Below, piece by piece: positions 1-5,013 of a stretch of DNA of 5,030 nt. The stretch covers positions 1 through 5,030 of the forward strand of contig JAHUZY010000448.1 of the NCBI GenBank assembly GCA_019264505.1, in the 5' to 3' direction. The DNA comes from Phenylobacterium sp. (lineage in GTDB: Bacteria; Pseudomonadota; Alphaproteobacteria; Caulobacterales; Caulobacteraceae). The position numbers and the translations under genes are program-made. Within the stretch, counting starts at the first letter, position 1, and every line of letters starts with the position of its first letter. The notes under the pieces are model-generated. The model did no database searches, was not told the DNA's origin, and worked only from the letters and a program-made list of their open reading frames with translations.

Positions 1-750
1 GCCGTCGCCGGCCCCCAAAGGAGCGAGGCCCATCAGGCCCGCGACGCAGCCCGCAACCCCTATGACAGCCTCATCTTCTGGGGGCTCAAGCCTGGCCAGA
101 CGGTGATCGAGATTTCGCCGGGCAGCGGCTACTGGACCGAAATCCTGGCGCCCTACGCCAAGGCCACCGACGGGGCCTATGTGGCCGGCGTCACCGATCT
201 GAACGATCCGGCCGTCACTGAGGCCGGCCGCCGTGGCCGCGAAGCCTTCGCCGCCAAATACGCCGACACCGCCGTGTTCGGGGACATCACCTATGTGGGC
301 TTCGGCGCAGTCTCAGGCCCCCTGGGTGAGCCTGGCTCCGCCGACATGGTCCTGACGGCCCGGAACCTCCACAACTGGTACTGGCGCGACGGGATGCTCG
401 ACAAGGCGCTGGCCGATTTCTTCACGGTCCTGAAGCCGGGCGGCGTGCTGGCGGTGGAAGAGCATCGCTCCGACCCCCGGCCCCAGGTCGAAGGCGCCCG
501 TGACGGCTATATGTCCACCGATGTCGTCGTCGCCGCCGCCGAGAAGGCGGGCTTCAAGCTGGCCGAGGCCAGCGAGATCAACGCCAATCCCAAGGACACC
601 AAGGATCATCCCTTCGGTGTCTGGACCCTGCCGCCGGTCCGCCAGAGCGCGCCCCGTGGCGAAACCGCGAGCCCCGACTTCGACCGGGCCAAGTATGATG
701 CGATCGGCGAAAGCGACCGCATGACCCTGCGCTTCGTCAAGCCGTCCTGA
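1..750 (+). CDS. Methyltransferase-fold protein, COG4798-like, upstream copy (5' end cut by window)
   Basis: The reading frame is open from the first base to a TGA at 748-750, so 249 residues are visible and the start lies outside the window. The fold is a class I SAM-dependent methyltransferase of the 'predicted methyltransferase' type (COG4798). Visible landmarks are GLKPGQTVIEISPGSGYWTE (28-47), which holds motif I, then a post-motif ADMVLTARNLHNW (114-126), LKPGGVLAVEEH (144-155), and a conserved tail with SEINANPKDTKDHPFGVW (191-208) and IGESDRMTLRF (235-245). The first visible residue aligns with about residue 47 of the downstream paralogue. If the lengths match, roughly 46 residues are missing, including any signal peptide. 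A GTG at 103 could serve as a start, but it sits inside motif I and is not credible. The next gene begins 4 bp after this stop, so the two are almost certainly co-transcribed. The substrate is unknown. Confidence 0.9.
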   Translation, partial: AVAGPQRSEAHQARDAARNPYDSLIFWGLKPGQTVIEISPGSGYWTEILAPYAKATDGAYVAGVTDLNDPAVTEAGRRGREAFAAKYADTAVFGDITYVGFGAVSGPLGEPGSADMVLTARNLHNWYWRDGMLDKALADFFTVLKPGGVLAVEEHRSDPRPQVEGARDGYMSTDVVVAAAEKAGFKLAEASEINANPKDTKDHPFGVWTLPPVRQSAPRGETASPDFDRAKYDAIGESDRMTLRFVKPS

Positions 751-753
751 TCC

Positions 754-1632
754 GTGGGACTGTCGAAACTGACCCGGCGGGGCCTGCTGCTCTCCGGCCT
801 TGCGGCCGGCGGGGCGGCGGCCCTGACCGGCTGCAATCGCGGGGAGGAGGCCGCCCCGGCGGCTCCGGCCTCGGCCATGACTCTGGAAGAGGCGGTGGCC
901 GGCGACTGGCGTGAGGCGCAGGACAAGGCCCGTGACGTCTGGCGCCACCCGGTGGAGACCCTGGGCTTCTTCGGTCTCAAGCCCGGGATGACGGTGGTGG
1001 AGATCTGGCCGGGCGCCGGCTGGTACACCGACATTCTCGCGCCCTTCCTGGCCGCCTCGGGCGGCAAGCTCTATGCGGCCAATCTGCAGCCGAACGACCC
1101 CATCGCCATCGAGGTGGTGGAGGCCTATCGCCAGAAGCTGCGGGCCAAGCCCCGGCTCTATGGCGACGTGGAGATCACCGCCTTTGGCGCCACCAGCGGA
1201 CCCATGGCGCCGGCGGGCTCGGCCGACCTCGTTCTGACCGCCCGCAATGTTCACAACTGGATGGCCGCGGGCATCGTAGACAAGGCCTTCTCCGACGCCT
1301 TCGCCGCGCTCAAGCCCGGGGGCGTATTCGGCGTCGTGGAGCACCGGGCCAATCCCGGTGGGGTGCAGGATCCCACCGCCGCCGATGGCTATGTGGAACA
1401 GGCCTATGTGATCCGTCTGGCCCAGGAGGCCGGGTTCATCCTCGACCAGGCCAGCGAGATCAACGCCAATCCCCGGGACACCAAGGACCACCCGTTCGGG
1501 GTCTGGACCCTGCCGCCAGTGCGCCGAACCTCCGCCAGGGGGCAACCGGCCGATCCAACCTTCGACAGCAGTCCCTATGAGGCCATCGGCGAGAGCGACC
1601 GGATGACCCTGCGGTTCATCAAGCCCACCTGA
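754..1632 (+). CDS. Tat-exported lipoprotein with methyltransferase fold, COG4798-like, downstream copy
   Basis: This is a complete protein of 292 residues. The N-terminus has a twin-arginine motif (LTRRGLLLSG, 6-15), an Ala/Gly/Leu hydrophobic stretch and a lipobox LTGC with the lipidated cysteine at 27. Export as a folded lipoprotein through Tat is therefore predicted. An Ala/Pro/Glu linker (28-42) precedes the catalytic-type domain. Motif I is VVEIWPGAGWYT (81-92), in which Pro replaces the first Gly of the usual ExGxGxG. ADLVLTARNVHNW (157-169), LKPGGVFGVVEH (186-197) and the tail SEINANPRDTKDHPFGVW (234-251) follow. GTG at 754 is chosen because the signal motif starts right after it and no later start keeps the signal peptide intact. 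No Shine-Dalgarno sequence is visible, so translation is probably coupled to the upstream gene, whose stop is only 3 bp away. The enzymatic activity and substrate are not known; methyl transfer is inferred from the fold. Confidence 0.92.
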   Translation: MGLSKLTRRGLLLSGLAAGGAAALTGCNRGEEAAPAAPASAMTLEEAVAGDWREAQDKARDVWRHPVETLGFFGLKPGMTVVEIWPGAGWYTDILAPFLAASGGKLYAANLQPNDPIAIEVVEAYRQKLRAKPRLYGDVEITAFGATSGPMAPAGSADLVLTARNVHNWMAAGIVDKAFSDAFAALKPGGVFGVVEHRANPGGVQDPTAADGYVEQAYVIRLAQEAGFILDQASEINANPRDTKDHPFGVWTLPPVRRTSARGQPADPTFDSSPYEAIGESDRMTLRFIKPT

Positions 1633-1637
1633 GCGGC

Positions 1638-2249
1638 CTAGAGCTGCTGGCGGTAGCTGTCGATGATCTGCTCATTGGTCACCGGCAGTTTGCCCAGGTT
1701 CAACTGGTCGGAGATCATCTCCGCCCCGCTGGGCAGGACGCTGCGGTCCAGCCGCGCCTCCGGGTCCCAGAGCCGGCCGCGCATGATGGCCTTGGGGCAG
1801 TGAACGAAGGTCTCCTCCACGGCGATCATCAGCACCAGGCGGGGCAGGCGGCCGAACTCTTCGAACTGGGCCAGCAGGGCCTCATCATCCGTGGCGCTGG
1901 CCTGGCCATTGACGCGATAGACGTCGTCGAAGCCGGGGATCATGAACATCAGCCCGACCTTGCCGGTCCCGGCCAGCAGGTTGCGCAGGGTGTCGAGGCG
2001 ATTGTTCCCCGGGCGGTCGGGCAGGAAGAGGGTCCTGCCATCCTCGCTCACATGGACGAAGCCCGCCTCGCCGCCCCGGGGCGAGACATCCACCGTCCCG
2101 TCCGGACCGGCCGAACTCACCACGCAGAATGGCGAGTGGGCGATGAAGGCGCGGCCGTGACGCTCGACATGATCGAGCACCTTATCCAGCACCAGCTTGC
2201 CAGGGGCGCGATAGAGCTGGTCCAGATCCTCCAGGGCGAGCTGACGCAT
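1638..2249 (-). CDS. Pyridoxamine 5'-phosphate oxidase-like FMN-binding protein (MSMEG_1061/DR_2398 type)
   Basis: This is a 203-residue protein of the PPOX split-barrel superfamily, subfamily MSMEG_1061/DR_2398. Family hallmarks are DVSPRGG (54-60), PDRPGNNRLDTLRN (77-90), VGLMFMIPG (98-106), RVNG (112-115) and the C-terminal VEETFVHCPKAIMRGRLWDP (144-163). The length is normal for the family. It is predicted to be cytosolic, with no signal peptide or membrane segment. Members are thought to bind FMN and perform redox chemistry, but the substrate is unknown and it should not be called pdxH. ATG at 2247-2249 is supported by a consensus AGGAGG (2258-2263) 8 nt upstream. A promoter and a palindromic operator lie just upstream. 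Its stop is 5 bp from the stop of the convergent methyltransferase-like gene, with no terminator hairpin between them. Confidence 0.93.
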   Translation of the reverse strand: MRQLALEDLDQLYRAPGKLVLDKVLDHVERHGRAFIAHSPFCVVSSAGPDGTVDVSPRGGEAGFVHVSEDGRTLFLPDRPGNNRLDTLRNLLAGTGKVGLMFMIPGFDDVYRVNGQASATDDEALLAQFEEFGRLPRLVLMIAVEETFVHCPKAIMRGRLWDPEARLDRSVLPSGAEMISDQLNLGKLPVTNEQIIDSYRQQL

Positions 2250-2267
2250 GGGGGTGTCCTCCTGGTC

Positions 2268-2284
2268 TTGCGAATTATTCGCAA
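2268..2284. promoter_or_regulatory. 17-bp perfect palindrome, candidate Fur-family operator
   Basis: TTGCGAAT-T-ATTCGCAA is a perfect inverted repeat with 8-bp arms around one central base. Its core TGCGAAT-T-ATTCGCA has the 7-1-7 layout of Fur-type boxes (TGnnAATnATTnnCA). It is also strikingly AT-rich against the surrounding GC-rich sequence. It covers the predicted -10 of the PPOX-like gene, where a bound repressor would block transcription, and it lies about 98 bp upstream of the SCP2 start. The palindrome is directly visible; assignment to Fur rather than another dimeric regulator is inference from motif shape. Confidence 0.6.
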
Positions 2285-2302
2285 ATCATGACCCAACTTG
2301 AA
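2274..2302 (-). promoter_or_regulatory. Probable sigma-70-type promoter for the PPOX-like gene
   Basis: Read on the minus strand, TTCAAG (2297-2302) and AATAAT (2274-2279) are separated by 17 bp. The -10 matches the TATAAT consensus at 5 of 6 positions and the -35 matches at 3 of 6. Transcription would start near 2267, leaving a leader of about 18 nt that contains the AGGAGG ribosome binding site. The positions of promoter, ribosome site and start codon are mutually consistent, but the start site itself is inferred. Confidence 0.5.
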
Positions 2303-2303
2303 C

Positions 2304-2316
2304 CCCGTGTCACGGG
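2304..2316. promoter_or_regulatory. 13-bp perfect palindrome in the divergent control region
   Basis: CCCGTG-T-CACGGG is a perfect inverted repeat with 6-bp arms. It sits immediately beyond the predicted -35 of the PPOX-like gene and 65 bp upstream of the SCP2 start codon. It may be an operator or a short hairpin. No regulator family can be assigned from the sequence, and in GC-rich DNA a palindrome of this size can arise by chance. Confidence 0.3.
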
Positions 2317-2381
2317 CCAAGCTTCGGCTTTGTTTACTTCGCCGGGGCGGCGGGCCAAGCTCCGCGGCCTTGGGAGTCCCG

Positions 2382-2690
2382 ATGGCCACGATTGAACAGC
2401 TCACCACCCGCATCGCCGACACGCTCCGGACCGGGGAACCCCTGCCGCATGTGGTCAAGATCGACCTCAAGGGGGCGGGCTTCATCCATATCGACGGGGC
2501 CATGGTCACCAACCGCGACGCGCCGGCCGACCTGGTGGTGACCATCAGCCTGGATGATGTCGTGGCCCTTGGCCGCCGCAGGCTCGATCCGATGACCGCC
2601 CTGATGAGCCGCCGCATGCGCATGTCCAACATGGGTCTGGCCATGTCCATGCAGTCCCAGATCCAGACCCTGTTTTCCCAGGCCGCCTGA
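2382..2690 (+). CDS. SCP2 sterol/lipid-carrier domain protein
   Basis: This is a 102-residue protein consisting of a single SCP2-like domain, which in the family forms a hydrophobic pocket for lipids or acyl-CoA. The signature is ADLVVTISLDDVVALG (49-64) followed by LDPMTALMSRRMRMSNMGLA (68-87), matching the usual 'aDvt..ms..dl..l..Gkldp..a.m.Gk.kv.Gdm..a' pattern. The fairly short N-terminal strands (20-45) include HVVKIDLKGAGFIHID. ATG at 2382 is preferred, with GGGAG 5 nt upstream, and family similarity begins there. An in-frame TTG at 2298 would add 28 residues that are rich in Arg and Gly and unlike the domain, and would run through the control region. It is cytosolic, with no signal peptide. 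It lies 11 bp upstream of the hydrolase gene in an evident operon, so a role in presenting or sequestering lipid for that enzyme is plausible but unproven. Confidence 0.88.
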   Translation: MATIEQLTTRIADTLRTGEPLPHVVKIDLKGAGFIHIDGAMVTNRDAPADLVVTISLDDVVALGRRRLDPMTALMSRRMRMSNMGLAMSMQSQIQTLFSQAA

Positions 2691-2701
2691 AGGAACCCGC
2701 C

Positions 2702-3673
2702 ATGACTCAAACGGCGCCGCTCATCGACATCCCGGCCGCTCCGGTCCCTGCGGGCGGGGCGGGGGAATGGTATGTGGGCGCAGGAGGCGCGCGGCTGCGG
2801 GCCGCCCTGTTCCCGGCCAGGGGGGCGGTGCGCGGCTCGGTGGTGCTGAGCGGCGGGCGCACTGAGCCGATCGAGAAATATTACGAGGTCATCGAGGACC
2901 TGACCCTGCGCGGCTTCGTTGTTCTGGCCCATGACTGGCGGGGCCAGGGCCTGTCGCACCGGGACCTGGAAGACGACCGACTGAAGGGCCATGCGGTCGG
3001 TTTTGAGCCCTTTTTGGCGGATTTTGATGCTCTTTTGGCGCATTTCGAGACCCGCCTTCCGCAGCCCTGGATCGCCATCGGCCACTCCATGGGCGGCTGC
3101 CTGACCCTGTTGGCGCTCGCCAAGGGCCAAGCCCGGCGCTTTTCCGGCGCGGTGCTGTCGGCGCCCATGCTCGGCGTGCGGGTCGGCCGCTATCCCAAGG
3201 CGGTGAAGCTGCTGGCGGCCTGGAACCGGCTGACGGGGCGGAGCGGGGCCTATGTCATGGGCGATCCCGGCAAGCCCTTTGACGACACCTTCGAGGATAA
3301 TGTCCTGACCCACGACCGGGTGCGTTTCGCCCGCGCCCGGGCCCAGGTCGCCGCCCATCGGGACCTGGCGCTGGGAGCGCCCACCTGGGGCTGGCTGGAC
3401 TTCGCCCTGCGGGCCGGGGACTTTTTCGCCAGGCCCTCCAACCTGGCTTCGGTGAGCATCCCGGTGGTGATCTGCCAGGCCGAGCAGGAAAAGCTGGTGG
3501 ACAACGCCGCCCAGGATCAGGTGGCCCGCAGCCTGCCCGATGGCCGGCTGGTGGTGGTCAAGGGCGCCCTGCACGAGATCCTGATGGAGACCGAGGACAA
3601 GCGCGCGGTCTTCTTCGCCGAGTTCGACGCCCTGGCGGGCAGGGTGGCTAGCGGGTCGTCGCCGAGCGCCTGA
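2702..3673 (+). CDS. Alpha/beta hydrolase, lysophospholipase L2 (PldB)-like
   Basis: This 323-residue serine hydrolase (COG2267 / Hydrolase_4 type) probably cleaves lysophospholipids or monoacylglycerols. GGRTEPIEKYYEVIEDL (51-67) and LAHDWRGQGLS (75-85) are typical of PldB-like enzymes. GHSMGG (127-132) is the nucleophile elbow with Ser129. VKGALHEILMETEDKR (286-301) supplies the catalytic His291. The acid position falls in CQAEQEKLVDN (258-268), where Glu263 replaces the common Asp. No signal peptide is seen, so it is probably cytosolic or peripheral. The ATG at 2702 has AAGGA (2690-2694) 7 nt upstream, overlapping the stop of the SCP2 gene, which indicates a two-gene operon. The last 26 bp overlap the 3' end of the opposing phosphatase gene. 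Residues 100-115 are encoded by an unusually T-rich codon run. The precise substrate is not determinable from sequence. Confidence 0.93.
   Translation: MTQTAPLIDIPAAPVPAGGAGEWYVGAGGARLRAALFPARGAVRGSVVLSGGRTEPIEKYYEVIEDLTLRGFVVLAHDWRGQGLSHRDLEDDRLKGHAVGFEPFLADFDALLAHFETRLPQPWIAIGHSMGGCLTLLALAKGQARRFSGAVLSAPMLGVRVGRYPKAVKLLAAWNRLTGRSGAYVMGDPGKPFDDTFEDNVLTHDRVRFARARAQVAAHRDLALGAPTWGWLDFALRAGDFFARPSNLASVSIPVVICQAEQEKLVDNAAQDQVARSLPDGRLVVVKGALHEILMETEDKRAVFFAEFDALAGRVASGSSPSA
2999..3046. other. Helically phased T-tracts inside the hydrolase gene
   Basis: Five T-runs begin at 3001, 3011, 3022, 3033 and 3043, with lengths 4, 5, 4, 4 and 3. The spacings of 10, 11, 11 and 10 bp match the DNA helical repeat, which is the classic arrangement for intrinsic DNA curvature. 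The codons used (TTT, TTG, CTT, GCT) are rare elsewhere in the window, where TTC, CTG and GCC dominate. The stretch encodes residues 100-115 in the region before the nucleophile elbow. It may be a bend or protein-binding site, a translation-slowing patch, or chance. Confidence 0.5.
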
Positions 3674-4472
3674 GGGCCACCAGGGCCTCGTCCAGGCAGG
3701 CCCGGTCGCCGACGATGACCACCTGGCCGCCGGCCTGACCCACCGGCGCGCCGCGCCAGTCGGTGACCAGGCCGCCCGCGCCTTCGATCACCGGAATGGC
3801 CGCCTCGATGTCCCAGGACTTGAGGCCGGCCTCGACGACGATGTCCATCGTTCCGGCCGCCACCATGGCGTAGGCGTAGGCGTCGAGGCCGAGTCTCGCC
3901 AGGCGCGAGGCCGCCCGCACCTGGGTCCAGGCGCCCAGCTCGGCGCCATTGAAGCAGGCCTCAGGATCGGTGGAGGAGATGGTGGCGTCGGTGAGCTTGG
4001 GGCAGGCCCGCACCTTCAGGGGCCGCGAGGCGCCGCGGGACACCAGCCGCGAGCCGCCGGCATGACCCAGATAGACCTCGTCCAGATAGGGCTGGCCGAT
4101 CGATCCCAGAACGGGACGGCCCTGGTGCCGCAGGCCGATCAGCACGCACCAGAGCGGCAGGCCGGACACGAAGGCGCGGGTGCCGTCGATGGGGTCGAGA
4201 ACCCAGACGAACTCGGCGTCCGGCCGGTCCTCGCCATATTCCTCGCCGATCACCCCGTGGTCTGGGAAGCGCTGGCCGATCAGCCGCCGGATCGCCGCCT
4301 CGGCGCCGCGATCGGCGGCCGTGACGGGGTCATAGGCGTTCAGGCCGGGGCCGCCGCCCTTGTTCTCCAGGCCGTGGTCGGCGCGGAACAGGGGCAGGGC
4401 CACATCGGCGGCGGCCTGGTTGAACTCGAGGATCACATCCTCGAGGGCGGTCAGACGGTCAGGGGTCAGCAT
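3648..4472 (-). CDS. hisN: Histidinol-phosphatase / inositol monophosphatase family protein (HisN-like)
   Basis: This is a 274-residue Mg2+-dependent phosphatase of the inositol monophosphatase superfamily. Metal and substrate motifs are all present: DPVTAADRGAE (48-58), GEEYGE (76-81), DPIDGTRAFVSG (93-104), and WDIEAAIPVIEGAGG (220-234) with metal-binding Asp221. TRAFVSGLPLW after the DPIDGT motif and YAYAMVAAGTMDIVVEAGLK (199-218) resemble the HisN branch, which converts histidinol phosphate to histidinol in the penultimate enzymatic stage of histidine synthesis. A general inositol-phosphate phosphatase cannot be excluded, and no other his gene lies nearby. ATG at 4470-4472 fits the family N-terminus. 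No good ribosome site is visible, only a G-rich CCGGGGCC. A weak TTGACC/TAAACC pair on the minus strand (4501-4506 and 4479-4484) could drive a nearly leaderless transcript. The gene ends with TAG inside the last codons of the convergent hydrolase. The symbol is a family-level call. Confidence 0.85.
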   Translation of the reverse strand: MLTPDRLTALEDVILEFNQAAADVALPLFRADHGLENKGGGPGLNAYDPVTAADRGAEAAIRRLIGQRFPDHGVIGEEYGEDRPDAEFVWVLDPIDGTRAFVSGLPLWCVLIGLRHQGRPVLGSIGQPYLDEVYLGHAGGSRLVSRGASRPLKVRACPKLTDATISSTDPEACFNGAELGAWTQVRAASRLARLGLDAYAYAMVAAGTMDIVVEAGLKSWDIEAAIPVIEGAGGLVTDWRGAPVGQAGGQVVIVGDRACLDEALVALRRSATTR

Positions 4473-4545
4473 GGCCCCGGTTTAGCCCGCCCGGCCGCCC
4501 GGTCAAATCCCGCCTGAGCCCGAATGATCGGACGGGACCGCCGGT

Positions 4546-4926
4546 TCAGCCGTGCTCGCTGTCGCCGTTGAGGGACTTGGCCAGGTCCAGGAGCCGTCGG
4601 CGGGGCCGTTCACCCAGCTGATAATAGGCCCGGATCAGGTCCATGGTCTCCTTGCTGGCCAGCACTTCGCCGCCGCTGTCGCAGGCCGCGTCGCGCGCCT
4701 GGGCCGCGGCCGAGAGGCCGTCATAGAAGTAGGCCACGGGGACTTCGAGGGCCTCGGACAGCTGCCACAGGCGGGCGGCCGAGATCCGGTTGGCGCCGCA
4801 CTCGTACTTCTGGATCTGCTGGAAGCGGACCCCGCAGGCGCCAGCCAGCTGCTGTTGTGTCAGGCCGAGCAGACGGCGCCGACGACGGAGACGCTTACCC
4901 AGGTGGACGTCAATCTCATTGCCCAT
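4546..4926 (-). CDS. Cro/CI (XRE) family transcriptional regulator, PraR-like
   Basis: This 126-residue cytosolic DNA-binding protein has one N-terminal HTH_3 domain (about residues 7-65). IDVHLGKRLRRRRRLLGLT (5-23) leads into helix 2 (QQQLAGACGV, 24-33), and the recognition helix region is RFQQIQKYECGANRIS (34-49). ARLWQLSEALEVPVAYFYDG (51-70) completes the domain. A short linker and a C-terminal helix, IRAYYQLGERPRRRLLDLAK (98-117), match the layout of alphaproteobacterial PraR/PhrR-like regulators, though the target genes here are unknown. No metal- or ligand-sensing domain is seen. ATG at 4924-4926 has AAGGGGG (4935-4941) 8 nt upstream, one mismatch from a strong ribosome site. The phosphatase gene follows in the same direction after 73 bp. 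The inverted repeats upstream suggest possible autoregulation. Confidence 0.92.
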   Translation of the reverse strand: MGNEIDVHLGKRLRRRRRLLGLTQQQLAGACGVRFQQIQKYECGANRISAARLWQLSEALEVPVAYFYDGLSAAAQARDAACDSGGEVLASKETMDLIRAYYQLGERPRRRLLDLAKSLNGDSEHG

Positions 4927-4958
4927 GTCTCTTGCCCCCTTGTGGTTAAGAAGCTGAG

Positions 4959-4977
4959 CCGTCCCGAAGGGGGACGG
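4959..4977. promoter_or_regulatory. 7-bp-stem inverted repeat upstream of the XRE regulator
   Basis: CCGTCCC (4959-4965) and GGGACGG (4971-4977) form a perfect 7-bp stem with a 5-nt loop. No T-run follows on either strand, so it is unlikely to be an intrinsic terminator. It lies 33 bp upstream of the regulator start codon, where it could be an operator or a leader hairpin in its mRNA. Function is not established. Confidence 0.4.
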
Positions 4978-4982
4978 TGTGG

Positions 4983-5013
4983 GCCAAACTTGGCAAGTCG
5001 CGCGCCAAGCGAC
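4983..5013. promoter_or_regulatory. Cluster of GCCAA/TTGGC half-sites upstream of the XRE regulator
   Basis: GCCAA (4983-4987), TTGGC (4990-4994) and GCCAA (5004-5008) alternate in orientation. They form GCCAA-AC-TTGGC and CTTGGC-N9-GCCAAG inverted repeats, and the two GCCAA copies are 21 bp apart, about two helical turns. GTCGC/GCGAC (4997-5001 and 5009-5013) adds a further short inverted repeat. XRE regulators commonly bind such short dyads near their own promoter. No clear -10/-35 pair was found in 4927-5030, so the promoter itself is not placed. Confidence 0.35.

Larger units (their letters stand above)
1..1632 (+). repeat. Tandem gene duplication, period 882 bp
   Basis: The two methyltransferase-like genes are collinear repeats. 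Both stops (750 and 1632) and an exact 26-bp identity (566-591 and 1448-1473) are offset by exactly 882 bp, and a 17-bp identity (619-635 and 1501-1517) has the same offset. Protein similarity is near complete in the C-terminal third: residues 190-214 of copy one match 233-257 of copy two with one K/R change. It is much weaker between motif I and the HNW motif. This pattern fits an old tandem duplication in which the tail is held by strong selection or by gene conversion. Confidence 0.85.

Noticed and set aside
313..1545. 410-codon open frame on the minus strand antisense to both methyltransferase-like genes
   Set aside because: It is a codon-bias shadow of GC-rich genes. Its product is Gly/Arg/His-rich with no family resemblance, and it repeats internally only because the sense genes are duplicated.
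2319..2330. AAGC-TTCG-GCTT mini-hairpin followed by a T-rich stretch, considered as a terminator
   Set aside because: The stem is only 4 bp, the T-run is broken by G, and no gene ends upstream on that strand.
2313..2361. 11-bp direct repeat CGGGCCAAGCT at 2313-2323 and 2351-2361 in the control region
   Set aside because: CGGGCCAAG also occurs inside coding sequence at 685 and 1141, so the word is common here and the repeat is probably chance.
2298..2381. TTG-initiated N-terminal extension of the SCP2 protein
   Set aside because: The 28 extra residues are unlike the SCP2 domain and overlap palindromes and promoter elements. The ATG at 2382 has a reasonable ribosome site and matches the domain start.
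2117..3574. 485-codon open frame on the minus strand across the hydrolase, SCP2, control region and part of the PPOX-like gene
   Set aside because: It crosses a clear promoter region and recognised genes, has no ribosome site and a Gln/Gly/Pro/Arg-rich product, and is a shadow frame.
4479..4506. TTGACC/TAAACC promoter for the phosphatase gene
   Set aside because: The -10 matches at only 3 of 6 positions and the start would fall at or next to the ATG. It is kept only as a remark because leaderless transcripts are possible.
4062..4517. 151-codon plus-strand frame opposite the phosphatase gene
   Set aside because: It is antisense to well-conserved HisN-like motifs, and its product resembles no known family.
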